From the NCBI RefSeq assembly GCF_016461715.1, contig NZ_JAEMUI010000001.1:248001-312000 (forward strand): a stretch of 64,000 nucleotides of DNA, read 5' to 3'. The notes under the pieces are model-generated. The model was not told the origin of the DNA and did no database searches. It saw only the letters and a program-made list of their open reading frames with translations. Below, piece by piece: positions 34,553 through 44,408 of this stretch. Made by a program: the position numbers and the translations under genes. Each line of letters begins with the position of its first letter. Position 1 is the first letter of the stretch. Source of the stretch: Marinomonas spartinae. Its GTDB lineage: Bacteria > Pseudomonadota > Gammaproteobacteria > Pseudomonadales > Marinomonadaceae.

Positions 34553-34841
34553 CGTCTCAGGGCTGGTCTAAATAGTAAAGTAAATGAATGGTTCATTAGG
34601 GTGTTTGACAAATAAAGCAGCTTGAAAAAGAGGATTTTAGACGCATAACTCAAGATAATGAGTGTTACAATTTGTTATCCCCGCATGCTGTGGATAACCC
34701 TATTAGTGAATCTATGATAACTCTTGTGAAGGTAGAGTTGGCGGTGCTTTGTGCGGAGGTGATTAATTCTTCTCCAGTTGAGCATAAGTTGCCCGTATTG
34801 TATAGGTTCTGATCAATGATAAATGGTGTGAAAGGCTTCTT
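34553..34841. other. Intergenic region upstream of ribE
   Basis: With the glgC terminator the gap totals 349 nt. It holds an inverted pair GTTATCC (34674-34680) / GGATAAC (34692-34698), the second overlapping an exact DnaA-box sequence on the minus strand. A 32-codon reading frame at 34714-34812 lacks a ribosome site. No FMN riboswitch motif is visible. Confidence 0.5.
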
Positions 34842-35474
34842 ATGTTTACCGGAATTGTTCAAGGTGTTGCGGTCGTTAAATCTCTTAAAGCGGACGGCCG
34901 GAATAAAAAACTGGCCATAGAGTTTCCGATGGGCACGATGTTAGATCAACAGTTGGGCGCCAGTGTCGCGATCAATGGTGTCTGCCTAACCGTTTCTGAA
35001 ATCAAGCAGGATGTTTTATCCTTTGATGTTATTGATACCACCCTCAAATTAACCAATATCGGTTTATTGAATGACGGCGACAACATTAATTTTGAGCGTG
35101 CAGCCAAAATGGGCGACGAAGTGGGCGGGCATGTTATGTCTGGGCATATCATGACCACGGTAACCGTGTCGCGAGTAGAGCAGATCAACGAAAGTGTGCA
35201 TATTCGTTTTGTGATTGATCGTCAAGATGAAGTGGATGCACGACGTTACTTGTTCGATAAAGGTTATGTTGGCCTCAATGGTGCCAGTTTAACCATTAGT
35301 GACATAGGGGATGATTGGATTGAAGTGTCGTTGATTCCAGAAACCCTTCGTTTAACCACCTTTGGTCAGCTCAACGCGGGCGATAAAGTGAATTTAGAAA
35401 TTGATGCTCATACACAAGCGACAGTGGATACGGTTGAACGTGTCTTAAAACAACGGGGGATCGTTTTACCCTGA
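34842..35474 (+). CDS. ribE: Riboflavin synthase (alpha subunit)
   Basis: A 210-residue protein made of two similar lumazine-binding halves: 'MFTGIVQGVAVVKSLKADG' starts the first, and 'GEVGGHVMSGHI'-type sequence ('GDEVGGHVMSGHIMTTVTV') marks the junction. The start MFTGIV is the family signature, with catalytic residues near the N-terminus. It dismutates two 6,7-dimethyl-8-ribityllumazine molecules into riboflavin. Other rib genes are absent, so it is an isolated gene here. AAAGG precedes the ATG. Confidence 0.95.
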   Translation: MFTGIVQGVAVVKSLKADGRNKKLAIEFPMGTMLDQQLGASVAINGVCLTVSEIKQDVLSFDVIDTTLKLTNIGLLNDGDNINFERAAKMGDEVGGHVMSGHIMTTVTVSRVEQINESVHIRFVIDRQDEVDARRYLFDKGYVGLNGASLTISDIGDDWIEVSLIPETLRLTTFGQLNAGDKVNLEIDAHTQATVDTVERVLKQRGIVLP

Positions 35475-35715
35475 TTTTAACTGTGTTATTTATGATGACT
35501 TTGTCTGTTTGTTCATTTAAATAAATGGAGTCCTTGGTTGATTTTCGGTAGAATGCTCGCCAATTTCTGATCCGAATGCCGTCTGGTTCGTATTTTGTTG
35601 TGACGCTTGCCGTCATAGTGTTTTTTTATTTTGGCAATAAGCGACCCAAGGACAGCAATCTCGAATAAAGAACGCCGTATTCAACCAAATATCGCTTTTA
35701 AAGTGTGAGTAAATA

Positions 35716-37521
35716 GTGTCTTCAAAAAATCTTAAGCACATACGCAATTTCAGTATTATTGCCCATATTGATCATGGAAAGTCGACCCTAGCAGACCGTT
35801 TTATCCAAATCTGTGAGGGGTTGAGTGAGCGTGAAATGTCGGCGCAGGTTCTTGACTCTATGGACATTGAGCGCGAGCGTGGCATTACTATTAAGGCACA
35901 AAGTGTGACCTTGGATTACCATGCCAAAGATGGTCAAACCTATCAACTGAACTTCATCGATACGCCGGGACATGTGGATTTTTCCTACGAAGTCTCCCGT
36001 TCATTAGCAGCCTGTGAAGGGGCGCTTTTGGTGGTGGATGCAGCGCAGGGCGTGGAAGCTCAATCCGTAGCGAACTGTTACACTGCGATTGATCAAGGCC
36101 TTGAGGTTATGCCTGTATTGAACAAAATCGATCTACCTCAAGCTGAACCTGAGCGTGTGAGCGGCGAGATTGAAGAAATCATCGGTATCGATGCTATGAA
36201 TGCCGTAACCTGTTCTGCCAAAACAGGAATGGGAGTTGAGGATGTATTAGAGCGATTAGTCGCAACCATTCCGCCACCGGAAGGGGATATAGATGCGCCA
36301 TTACAAGCTCTTATTATTGACTCTTGGTTCGATAACTACTTAGGCGTTGTGTCTTTAGTGCGTATTAAACAAGGTACTTTGCGCAAAAAAGACAAGATTT
36401 TTATTAAATCGACTAAGCAAGCGCACCTTGTGGATATGGCAGGTATTTTCACTCCGAAGCGTAAAGAAACCGATGTTCTCAAAGCGGGTGAAGTAGGGTT
36501 TGTTGTTGCTGGGATCAAAGACATTCATGGTGCACCAGTGGGGGATACTATTACCCACGCTGCCACTCCGGACGTTGCCCAATTAGCGGGTTTCCAAAAG
36601 GTGAAACCTCAAGTGTATGCCGGTCTGTTCCCTGTCAGTGCTGATGATTATGAAGATTTTCGTGTGGCTCTGGATAAATTAACCTTGAATGATGCCTCAC
36701 TTTTCTTTGAACCCGAAAGTTCCGATGCATTAGGTTTTGGTTTCCGTTGTGGCTTCTTGGGGATGCTACACATGGAAATCATTCAAGAGCGTTTAGAACG
36801 TGAATACGATCTTGATTTAATTACGACCGCACCGACGGTTATTTTTGAGGTCGAATTGGCAAATGGTCAGGTCATTAATGTTGATAGCCCTTCTAAGATG
36901 CCAGACCCCGGTTCGATCAAGGAAATGCGTGAGCCGATTGTAGAAGCCAATATTTTAGTGCCGCAGGAATACCTGGGTAGTGTGATTACCTTATGTGTCG
37001 AAAAGCGCGGTGTCCAAAAAGATATGCAGTTTGCTGGTAAGCAGGTGCAATTGCGTTATGAATTACCGATGAACGAAGTGGTGATGGATTTCTTTGATAA
37101 GTTGAAATCTTGTAGCCGTGGATTTGCGTCGCTGGATTACAGTTTTTCGCATTTTGCACCCGCTCCATTATGCCGTTTAGATATTCTGATTAACGGTGAA
37201 CGTGTGGATGCTTTGGCGTTGATCATGCATAAAGATAATGTGCAATATAAAGGCCGTGCTTTGTGTGAAAAAATGAAAGAGTTGATTCCGCGTCAGATGT
37301 TTGATGTGGCGATTCAAGGGGCCGTTGGCGCCAAAGTCATTTCTCGTACAACTGTAAAAGCCTTGCGTAAAAACGTAATTGCTAAGTGCTACGGTGGCGA
37401 TGTAAGCCGTAAGAAGAAACTGTTACAGAAACAGAAAGAAGGTAAAAAACGCATGAAGCAGGTTGGTAATGTGGAAGTTCCACAATCCGCCTTCCTTGCA
37501 GCATTGCAAATAGATAGCTAA
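35716..37521 (+). CDS. lepA: Elongation factor 4 (LepA)
   Basis: A 601-residue translational GTPase. The G1 motif is '[16 protein letters not shown]', followed by '[14 protein letters not shown]', '[11 protein letters not shown]' and '[13 protein letters not shown]'. The C-terminal LepA-specific domain ends '[22 protein letters not shown]'. It back-translocates ribosomes or assists 30S assembly. The start is GTG at 35716. It heads the lepA-lepB-rnc-era-recO-acpS block, the standard proteobacterial order. Confidence 0.97.
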   Translation: MSSKNLKHIRNFSIIAHIDHGKSTLADRFIQICEGLSEREMSAQVLDSMDIERERGITIKAQSVTLDYHAKDGQTYQLNFIDTPGHVDFSYEVSRSLAACEGALLVVDAAQGVEAQSVANCYTAIDQGLEVMPVLNKIDLPQAEPERVSGEIEEIIGIDAMNAVTCSAKTGMGVEDVLERLVATIPPPEGDIDAPLQALIIDSWFDNYLGVVSLVRIKQGTLRKKDKIFIKSTKQAHLVDMAGIFTPKRKETDVLKAGEVGFVVAGIKDIHGAPVGDTITHAATPDVAQLAGFQKVKPQVYAGLFPVSADDYEDFRVALDKLTLNDASLFFEPESSDALGFGFRCGFLGMLHMEIIQERLEREYDLDLITTAPTVIFEVELANGQVINVDSPSKMPDPGSIKEMREPIVEANILVPQEYLGSVITLCVEKRGVQKDMQFAGKQVQLRYELPMNEVVMDFFDKLKSCSRGFASLDYSFSHFAPAPLCRLDILINGERVDALALIMHKDNVQYKGRALCEKMKELIPRQMFDVAIQGAVGAKVISRTTVKALRKNVIAKCYGGDVSRKKKLLQKQKEGKKRMKQVGNVEVPQSAFLAALQIDS

Positions 37522-37580
37522 GCGCAGCATGAACCTAGATTTGGCCCACCCACAGTGTGCGCCGTAATGGAGACAGATGT

Positions 37581-38405
37581 ATGAGTTTTGATTTCGAGTT
37601 GATACTGACCTTGGCTTTTTTAATTACCGGGGCGTTTTGGTTGTATGATCGACTGGTTTTTGCGCCAAAACGTAAAGCCTTGTTGGCTGGTATGCCAGAA
37701 GAGGCGCGCTCAGCACTGAGTAAAGCGGAAAAAGAGCGATTAGCGAATACACCGAAATTTGTATTAGAAGTGAAGTCGTATTTTGGCATCATTGCGGTCA
37801 TCTTTATTGTGCGATCCTTTATAGTGGAGCCTTTTCAGATCCCGTCTGGTTCAATGTTGCCGACATTGAAAATTGGTGATTTTATTCTAGTGAATAAGTT
37901 TGATTATGGTATTCGTTTGCCTGTATTGAATACCACCTTGATCAAAACAACGGAGCCAAAGCGTGGCGATGTGATTGTCTTTAAATACCCACGAGATCCG
38001 AGTATCAACTATATTAAACGGGTAGTGGGTTTGCCTGGGGACCATATTAGCTATCACAATAAAATTCTTAAGATCAATGGCAAACAGGTCAGCAAACAGT
38101 TTATTGCGGATTTACCACCCTCACCAGACCAAAACCAAGAGGCGGTGAGTTTGTTTAAAGAAGACTTAGACGGCACGGTTCATTATATCTATAACAATCA
38201 CTATCCAAATCCACTCCAAGGGGATTATGTGGTGCCAAAAGGCCACTATTTCGTGATGGGTGATAATCGTGATAATAGCGCTGATAGTCGAGTGTGGGGA
38301 TTTGTGCCAGAGTCTGATCTAAAAGGTCGAGCTTTTTATGTATGGCTGTATTGGAATAAGTTTTTCAGTCTTCCAAGTTTTGAATATAACGGTTTGATTA
38401 AATAA
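37581..38405 (+). CDS. lepB: Signal peptidase I
   Basis: A 274-residue membrane protease. An N-terminal helix (4-23) and a second (~65-80) hold it in the inner membrane. The catalytic dyad is Ser91 ('PSGSMLPT') and Lys146 ('[12 protein letters not shown]'), matching E. coli Ser90/Lys145. The C-terminal box '[11 protein letters not shown]' is present. It removes signal peptides from exported proteins. The ATG at 37581 has GGAG upstream; an earlier GTG at 37557 does not. Confidence 0.96.
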   Translation: MSFDFELILTLAFLITGAFWLYDRLVFAPKRKALLAGMPEEARSALSKAEKERLANTPKFVLEVKSYFGIIAVIFIVRSFIVEPFQIPSGSMLPTLKIGDFILVNKFDYGIRLPVLNTTLIKTTEPKRGDVIVFKYPRDPSINYIKRVVGLPGDHISYHNKILKINGKQVSKQFIADLPPSPDQNQEAVSLFKEDLDGTVHYIYNNHYPNPLQGDYVVPKGHYFVMGDNRDNSADSRVWGFVPESDLKGRAFYVWLYWNKFFSLPSFEYNGLIK

Positions 38406-38418
38406 TGTTGGAGAGATT

Positions 38419-39096
38419 TTGAGTTCACTGTATCAGAAGTTGTGTCGGCGAATAGGGTACTTTTTCGCCGACCTTGGATTACTCGAATTGGCGCTAACGC
38501 ACCGCAGTTTTGGTGGCAAAAACAATGAGCGCCTTGAATTTTTGGGTGACTCCATTTTAAATTATGTCATAGCTGAAGAGTTGTTCCATCGCTTTCCAAA
38601 GGCGAAGGAAGGCGAGTTAAGTCGACTAAGAGCTTCCTTGGTAAAAGGCGACACCTTAGCGGAGTTAGCTCGCGAATTTCAGCTAGGGGACTTTTTAAAG
38701 TTGGGAGCCGGAGAGCTGAAAAGCGGAGGGTTTCGTCGGGACTCTATTTTAGCCGATGCGGTAGAAGGGATTATCGGTGGCATGTATCTGGATGCCGGGA
38801 TGGATGTGTCCCGTCAGCATATATTAGCTTGGTACAAAGATCGCTTGGATGCAACCTCTCTTAAGGTAGTAACCAAGGATGCCAAGACACGTTTGCAGGA
38901 GTTTTTACAGGCTCGTAAACACGCCTTGCCACAGTATGAGGTCGTCGAAATTTTGGGGGAGCCCCATGATCAAACGTTTCATGTGCACTGTCTGGTTGAG
39001 CTTTGTGATCAGGCGATAGAAGGTACAGGTAATAGTCGTCGCATTGCGGAGCAAAATGCTGCGGCAGCCGCCCTTAAATTATTGGAACAAAAATAA
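38419..39096 (+). CDS. rnc: Ribonuclease III
   Basis: A 225-residue double-strand RNA endonuclease. The signature '[20 protein letters not shown]' carries the catalytic Glu/Asp, and the C-terminal dsRNA-binding domain ends '[19 protein letters not shown]'. It processes rRNA precursors and structured mRNAs. The start is TTG at 38419 with GGAGAG upstream. The stop overlaps the era start by one base (TAATG), so the two are translationally coupled. Confidence 0.96.
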   Translation: MSSLYQKLCRRIGYFFADLGLLELALTHRSFGGKNNERLEFLGDSILNYVIAEELFHRFPKAKEGELSRLRASLVKGDTLAELAREFQLGDFLKLGAGELKSGGFRRDSILADAVEGIIGGMYLDAGMDVSRQHILAWYKDRLDATSLKVVTKDAKTRLQEFLQARKHALPQYEVVEILGEPHDQTFHVHCLVELCDQAIEGTGNSRRIAEQNAAAAALKLLEQK

Positions 39097-39998
39097 TGTC
39101 TGAAGTTGAGATTACTCATTGTGGTTATGTGGCGATAGTCGGTCGTCCTAATGTTGGTAAGTCAACCTTACTCAATCATATTCTTGGGCAAAAATTATCG
39201 ATTACCTCTCGTAAGCCTCAGACAACTCGTGATCAGATATTAGGGGTAAAAACAGAGGGTCATATTCAGGCAATTTATGTGGATACCCCAGGATTGCATC
39301 TTGGTGAAACCAAAGCAATCAACCGTTTTATGAACAAAACCGCCACGGCCGCTCTGAAAGACGTGGATGTGATTTTGTTTGTGGTGGATGTCGATCGTTG
39401 GACCGAAGAAGACGAATCCGTGTTGCAAAAAGTGAAGTATGCTCGCTGCCCTGTGGTTCTTGTGGTCAATAAAGTGGATCAAGTTAAAGAAAAGGAAACG
39501 ATTTTACCGCGTTTAGCGAACTTATCTGAGCGTATGGAATTTGCGCAAGTTGTGCCTATTTCTGCATTGCGCAACAATAATTTGGACCGTCTTGAGCGCT
39601 TGGTGGAAAGCTATATCCCTGAAGGGGTTGCGTTTTATCCAGAAGACCAAATTACCAATCGCAGCTCACGTTTTTTGGCGGCCGAAATTGTACGTGAGAA
39701 AATTACTCGCCAATTGGGGCAGGAAGTGCCTTATGAAGTTGCGGTGCAGATTGAAGAGTTTGTCTATGAAGAAACGGCAATACACATCAGTGCATTAATT
39801 TTGGTTGAGAGAAATGGGCAAAAGCGCATCATTATCGGTGAGCGTGGTGAGAAAATTAAACTGATTGGCAAAGAAGCCCGTATTGACATGGAAAACTTAT
39901 TTCAGCATAAAGTGATGTTGAATTTATGGGTTAAAATTCGTTCTGGCTGGTCCGATGACGAGCGCGCCTTGGCGAGCTTAGGGTATCAAGAAGAGTAG
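39096..39998 (+). CDS. era: GTPase Era
   Basis: A 300-residue protein of normal length. G1 '[14 protein letters not shown]', G3 'DTPGLH' and G4 'NKVD' are all present, followed by a C-terminal KH domain ('[26 protein letters not shown]'). It binds the 3' end of 16S rRNA in 30S maturation. It is coupled to rnc by a one-base overlap and precedes recO by 27 nt. Confidence 0.97.
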   Translation: MSEVEITHCGYVAIVGRPNVGKSTLLNHILGQKLSITSRKPQTTRDQILGVKTEGHIQAIYVDTPGLHLGETKAINRFMNKTATAALKDVDVILFVVDVDRWTEEDESVLQKVKYARCPVVLVVNKVDQVKEKETILPRLANLSERMEFAQVVPISALRNNNLDRLERLVESYIPEGVAFYPEDQITNRSSRFLAAEIVREKITRQLGQEVPYEVAVQIEEFVYEETAIHISALILVERNGQKRIIIGERGEKIKLIGKEARIDMENLFQHKVMLNLWVKIRSGWSDDERALASLGYQEE

Positions 39999-40025
39999 TG
40001 TGGATGTTTAAGAAGGGTAGGTAGA

Positions 40026-40763
40026 ATGCGCGCCAGTGCGTATGTTATTCATACACGTCCTTTTCAAGACAGTAAAATTCTGGTGGATTTGTTGAGTCTT
40101 GAGCAAGGGTTAGTGCGTGGTGTATGGCGCTTACCAAAAAAAGAGGCTCGGGTTATACCTGGGCCTTTTTTGTGTTTTGAAGTTGAGTTAACCGGACGAG
40201 GTGAGCTTAAAACCTTGAAAAGCATGGAAAGTCTGCAACGACAGAGATCATTAGAGGGTATGCCTCTGTATGCGGCTTTATATGCTCATGAGATTCTGTC
40301 TAAGTTGCTGCCTTTGAACTTACCTTTGTCGGATGTGTATTACCTCTATCAGTGGCTGATTGAAAACTTGCATTCTGGGGTAGCAATTGCCCCTTTACTG
40401 CGGCGTTTTGAAGTGGGTCTGTTTAGTGAGTTGGGGTCGGCGATTAACTTGTCGGCTACAGGGCGTGGAGAACCGCTTGATCCCAAGCAGCTGTATCAAT
40501 TCCATGAAAAATTTGGTTTACGTCCTTACTTTGGGGATATTCCAAAACTGACACCACTGTTGTTTGTTGAGGGGAAAGTTGCACTAGATTATCATGCTGG
40601 CCATTGGTCGGATAAGCAGGTGCTGAGTTTGGCGAAGGAGTTGCATAGGGCTTGGTTGGACAGTCTATTAAATGGCAAGCCTGTTAATGCTCGTCGTTTA
40701 CTGCCAAAGCAACTCTTTCAAGGGGAGCGGCTTTTAGGGGTGCCCATCTTCCGTGCTATATAA
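40026..40763 (+). CDS. recO: DNA repair protein RecO
   Basis: A 245-residue protein. The N-terminal OB-fold opens 'MRASAYVIHTRPFQDSKILVDLLSLEQGLV' and the helical C-terminal part includes 'LLRRFEVGLFSELGSAINL'. It works with RecR to load RecA on SSB-coated single-stranded DNA. It is in the usual place after era. In E. coli pdxJ follows; here acpS follows directly. Confidence 0.94.
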   Translation: MRASAYVIHTRPFQDSKILVDLLSLEQGLVRGVWRLPKKEARVIPGPFLCFEVELTGRGELKTLKSMESLQRQRSLEGMPLYAALYAHEILSKLLPLNLPLSDVYYLYQWLIENLHSGVAIAPLLRRFEVGLFSELGSAINLSATGRGEPLDPKQLYQFHEKFGLRPYFGDIPKLTPLLFVEGKVALDYHAGHWSDKQVLSLAKELHRAWLDSLLNGKPVNARRLLPKQLFQGERLLGVPIFRAI

Positions 40764-40790
40764 AGACATTGATATTGATAGAGGTTGAAG

Positions 40791-41174
40791 GTGATTGTTG
40801 GTATAGGTACCGATTTAGTGGATATTGCGCGGATGGCAAAGTCAATTGAGCGTTTAGGAGAGCGGTTTATTGATCGTATTTTAACCGCTGAAGAAAAAGC
40901 CCAGTGGTCGGCGATTAGCAATGTAGACAATGGGAACGCCTTTGTTGCTAAGCGCTTTGCTGCAAAAGAGGCGGCGGTGAAGGCACTTGGCACTGGGATT
41001 GGCCGTGGTGTGAGCTTTCAGCATTTTTCTGTGCGCAATTTGCCGTCAGGTCAGCCTACATTATGGGTTGATGATGAAATAGCGGCACGTTTTGATCATC
41101 CTATAAACTGGCATTTGAGTTTGACCGACGAAAAGGCCTATGCACAAGCCTTTGTTATTCTTGAGGCCATTTAA
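40791..41174 (+). CDS. acpS: Holo-[acyl-carrier-protein] synthase
   Basis: A 127-residue protein of standard size. 'VGIGTDLVDIARM' holds the Mg2+-binding Asp, and 'FVAKRFAAKEAAVKALGTGI' holds the second signature with Glu and Lys. It transfers 4'-phosphopantetheine from CoA to acyl carrier protein. The GTG at 40791 is chosen because GAGG (40781-40784) lies 6 nt upstream; an in-frame TTG at 40785 would overlap it. Its last 20 nt overlap the tail of the convergent BarA/GacS gene. Confidence 0.95.
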   Translation: MIVGIGTDLVDIARMAKSIERLGERFIDRILTAEEKAQWSAISNVDNGNAFVAKRFAAKEAAVKALGTGIGRGVSFQHFSVRNLPSGQPTLWVDDEIAARFDHPINWHLSLTDEKAYAQAFVILEAI

Positions 41175-44007
41175 TCCAATGTCTGGCATTAATGACCTGA
41201 TCGATGGCGTCCAAGAAGTCTTCAAGGACACCCTCGACCTCCTCAAACCCCAACTCTTTTAAATGTGTTTCTAAATAGCCTGCGTGTCGTGTCATATTGA
41301 TGGTGCCCGTGTATTTGGACGCACCATGGATGCGGTGCACAACATGGATTAGTTTTTCAAGGTCTTGGTGTTCGAAATGGTGCTTAATAAGGCGTTTCTC
41401 ATCTTCTAGGGTATCTGCCAGCATATCGAACATTTCTTTAGCAATGTCGGTTTTATGATTCACAATCTCTAGCGCTTTGTTTACATCAAAGGCGTTGGCT
41501 ATTTCGCTATTGAGTTGTTCTTGATAATTGCCTTTTTTGGTACACCATTTCACGATGGTGTTTAATAAAATATTTTCATCAATGGGCTTTGTTAGATAGG
41601 CGTTAATGCCACTAAGCAGCATTTTTTCTCGTTCTATACCGAGGGCATGGGCGGTGACGGCAATGATGGGAATGTCTTGGTAGGCTTCAAGAGTACGTAG
41701 CTGTTTTGTGGTTTCAATTCCATCCATTTCTGGCATCTGGATGTCCATGAGGATAAGATCAAAGGTGTTTTCTTTGGCAATATTGATGGCTTGTTGTCCA
41801 CTGTATGCCAAGGTGACTTCAATGCCGTTAGGGGTTAGCCAATGAGACATAAGCTGCAAGTTAATGGGGGTGTCGTCTACAGCAAGCACTTTCAAACCAT
41901 GTGTTTGCTGCTCTGACTCAGTTTGTTGTGCTTGGGAATCTATGGCTGGTTGAGACTCTATTGGTGTTTGTGCTTCGGCAATGTTGGGTTGTTGCTTTGG
42001 CAATAAAGGCGTCGCCGCGTCAATTTGTATCGGCAACGAAATGGTTTTTAGCGCATGGTATAAGTGCTTATGACTGATCGGTTTAAGTAGCGTGCTGCTG
42101 CAAATGGCTTTGAGAGCAGGGTAGTGTGTTGTTTGCCCAGGTGGTTGGATCATCAAAATGCTGGGTATCTGAAATTGTAAGCTGGCGTAGCTGATTAGCT
42201 CATGTGCTTCGTTGGCGCTTTTGTCTGACGGTGTGATGCTGATTAAAAGGCCGTCAATGTCAGTGTCCTGTTGGCCTAATTTGGCGATGACTTGTTCTAA
42301 AGTGGAGCAAGCGGTGCACTGCACCCCAATACTTTTTAGGTAATGGGTAAGATAAAGGCGATAGAGATGGCTTGGCTCAAGTAGAATAAACTGCTTATTC
42401 AGTTTTTCCGGTGTTTGGTCGGTTTTTTCAGAGGGTTGAAGATTCAACGTGAAGTAAAAAGTGGAGCCATTTTTTTGATCACTGTAAACATCGATGTTGC
42501 CATCCATTTGTTCAACGAGCTTTTTGGTGATGACAAGTCCTAACCCTGTGCCGCCGAATTGGCGTGTTGTGCTGTTATCGACCTGAGAGAAGGGTTTGAA
42601 TAGGCGATTTAATTTATTCTCAGGAATGCCGATACCAGTATCGATGACTTTAAAAGAGAGTAAAAGCTGCTCGCTGGTTTGTTTAACAACTGTGACTTTG
42701 GTTCGAATGGAGCCTTTGTGGGTGAATTTGATGGCATTACCGATTAAGTTGTTAAGGATTTGTCTGATGCGTACTGCGTCACCAGTAACCCACTGTGGCA
42801 CATCTTCAGAAAATTCCGGCACGAGGTCTATTTGTTTTTCACTGGTCAGTAAGCTAGCACTCAGAATTTGATACACATCATCAACTAATTCTCTTAGATT
42901 GACGTCGCCATGGTCTAAGCTGAGTTTGCCAGCTTCGATTTTTGAGAAGTCAAGAATGTCGCCTATGATGGCTAATAGGCTGTTCGTCGATTGTTCTATA
43001 GTGTCTATATAGATCTTTTGCTGATCGTCGACTAGGTTCTTTTGCAGTATTTTTGTATAGCCCAAGATGGCGTTGAGAGGGGTGCGAACTTCATGGCTAA
43101 TATTGGCTAAAAATTGCGATTTAAGGCGATTGGACTCCATGGCTTCTTTATTAGCAATATGAAGTTGGGCGCTTTTTTCTTCGAGGCTATCCAAATTGCT
43201 TCTGAGATCCTCAGTAGATTGCTCTATGCCAGCATTAAGTTCCTCTTTGTGGCTTTCTAAGCGCTCGGCTAAATCTCGAATGCCTTTTTCCAGTAAGCTA
43301 AATTGGGGAGAAAGTTTAAGGGATTTAGCCGACGCAAATTGTCCTTTGACGAGGTTGTTGATTGCCCCAGTAATGATTTCTGATGGACGAGCCAAGTAAT
43401 TGGACGCTTGCCAAGCGATGTAGGCGGTGATGCTATTGAAAAACGCGAAGAACAAGGCCAAAAGACTAATGAGCTGATAGGTTTGTATGGCAAGCTTGTC
43501 TTTGCTTATTTCCACTTTAACCCAGCCAATTAAATGATTTGGGGTGCGCAAATTGACAAAATCGGGTTGGCCACTGATTTCATCAACTTCTGTAGGGATA
43601 ATATGATAGATCGGAGTGATGCGAATAATAGCATCGTCTTTTTGCTCACTGACTGCCTGCTCTGTTAGAGTGGGGGAAGGTAAGTAAGGCGCAGCCCCTG
43701 TTTCGGCAACGATGCGGTATTTGCTGTTAAAAATCTCGATATTGTGGACATCGCCGTAGCTTAGGGCATTTTGCAATAGCTGAGGCGAAATAGGGGTGTT
43801 GTTTGAAGCCAACGCTACTTGGCTGGTAGAGACTAATAAATCGGAAATAATCAGCGCTTTATTGTCGAGTTGTTGCTCTAAATCACTTATTCTTGAAAAA
43901 AATAAAAAGCACACAGCAGCCAATGAAAGGATAAGAGGGGGCGTAAAAATGACCCAAAAGAGTGTCTTGCTTGGTGAAAGTGTTTTGATCTTTCCCAGTG
44001 GCTTCAT
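41155..44007 (-). CDS. barA: BarA/GacS-type hybrid sensor histidine kinase
   Basis: A 950-residue protein. A membrane helix (~17-38), a periplasmic sensor, and a second helix (~170-195) precede a HAMP-like linker. The HisKA box 'NISHEVRTPLNA' has His305; the ATPase domain has 'NLIGNAIKFTHKG' and 'GTGLGLVI'. A first receiver (~520-640) lacks the acidic pocket and phospho-Asp and is a pseudo-receiver. A second receiver has Asp755 ('LMDIQMPEMDG'). A C-terminal HPt carries His891 ('HRIHGAS'). Synteny with cysM-rlmD-relA-mazG supports the BarA/GacS identity, a Gac/Rsm pathway sensor. The response regulator gene is not in the window. Confidence 0.9.
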   Translation of the reverse strand: MKPLGKIKTLSPSKTLFWVIFTPPLILSLAAVCFLFFSRISDLEQQLDNKALIISDLLVSTSQVALASNNTPISPQLLQNALSYGDVHNIEIFNSKYRIVAETGAAPYLPSPTLTEQAVSEQKDDAIIRITPIYHIIPTEVDEISGQPDFVNLRTPNHLIGWVKVEISKDKLAIQTYQLISLLALFFAFFNSITAYIAWQASNYLARPSEIITGAINNLVKGQFASAKSLKLSPQFSLLEKGIRDLAERLESHKEELNAGIEQSTEDLRSNLDSLEEKSAQLHIANKEAMESNRLKSQFLANISHEVRTPLNAILGYTKILQKNLVDDQQKIYIDTIEQSTNSLLAIIGDILDFSKIEAGKLSLDHGDVNLRELVDDVYQILSASLLTSEKQIDLVPEFSEDVPQWVTGDAVRIRQILNNLIGNAIKFTHKGSIRTKVTVVKQTSEQLLLSFKVIDTGIGIPENKLNRLFKPFSQVDNSTTRQFGGTGLGLVITKKLVEQMDGNIDVYSDQKNGSTFYFTLNLQPSEKTDQTPEKLNKQFILLEPSHLYRLYLTHYLKSIGVQCTACSTLEQVIAKLGQQDTDIDGLLISITPSDKSANEAHELISYASLQFQIPSILMIQPPGQTTHYPALKAICSSTLLKPISHKHLYHALKTISLPIQIDAATPLLPKQQPNIAEAQTPIESQPAIDSQAQQTESEQQTHGLKVLAVDDTPINLQLMSHWLTPNGIEVTLAYSGQQAINIAKENTFDLILMDIQMPEMDGIETTKQLRTLEAYQDIPIIAVTAHALGIEREKMLLSGINAYLTKPIDENILLNTIVKWCTKKGNYQEQLNSEIANAFDVNKALEIVNHKTDIAKEMFDMLADTLEDEKRLIKHHFEHQDLEKLIHVVHRIHGASKYTGTINMTRHAGYLETHLKELGFEEVEGVLEDFLDAIDQVINARHWIKWPQE

Positions 44008-44062
44008 ATTGTCATGATCCGTTTTGGCTTGCTGTTTTTGTGGCTACTAGTCAGCAAGCTGA

Positions 44063-44293
44063 CTAGTAGCAAGCAAGTGTTCCTGCTTTTTTGCGTTTAT
44101 TGCATTGTTTCTCATAATTACTACAGGCCGTGGCTTTGAGTCGCGATATGTCTTTAATGCTTTGGCATTCTTTCCATTTGGCTCTGAGAGTGTCATCTGA
44201 TAGTTTATCCATATCGCTCTCAAATAAATCACAGCCTGCTAGTAAGGCGATGGTCAACATCAAAGTGCCTGATTTTAGGACGTTGTTCGTCAT
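44063..44293 (-). CDS. Small cysteine-containing lipoprotein of unknown function
   Basis: A 76-residue protein. The signal MTNNVLKSGTLMLTIALLAG ends at a lipidated Cys21 (lipobox LAGC). The mature part has four further Cys (WKEC, ATAC, EKQC and LACY), with a Lys/Arg-rich end, so disulfides are likely in the periplasm. The layout loosely recalls EexN-type entry-exclusion lipoproteins, but no conjugation gene is present, so I do not assign that. It lies upstream of the BarA gene on the same strand, and its own promoter shares a gap with the divergent cysM. Confidence 0.65.
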   Translation of the reverse strand: MTNNVLKSGTLMLTIALLAGCDLFESDMDKLSDDTLRAKWKECQSIKDISRLKATACSNYEKQCNKRKKAGTLACY

Positions 44294-44326
44294 TAGTGGC
44301 TCCAGAAAAGAGAGTGTGAGCTAAGT

Positions 44327-44383
44327 TTATAACGCTTTCTTATTTTATTCTTTTAATGAAGTGTTTTTTAATGCGTTATAACG
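44327..44383. promoter_or_regulatory. Paired TTATAACG elements in the lipoprotein/cysM divergent promoter
   Basis: TTATAACGC at 44327-44335 and GCGTTATAA at 44373-44381 are perfect 9-bp inverted repeats 37 nt apart. The second sits inside a 10-bp palindrome CGTTATAACG (44374-44383). Operator or promoter-related function is inferred. Confidence 0.4.
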
Positions 44384-44408
44384 TTAAGTTTCTTTTCCTA
44401 CATCATTA

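Noticed and set aside
34714..34812. 32-codon reading frame upstream of ribE
   Set aside because: No ribosome-binding site and no recognisable features; length is easily reached by chance.
34553..34841. Possible FMN riboswitch before ribE
   Set aside because: The conserved RFN element sequences are not present in the gap.
35576..35668. 30-codon frame with one hydrophobic stretch between ribE and lepA
   Set aside because: No ribosome-binding site; too short to support without conservation data.
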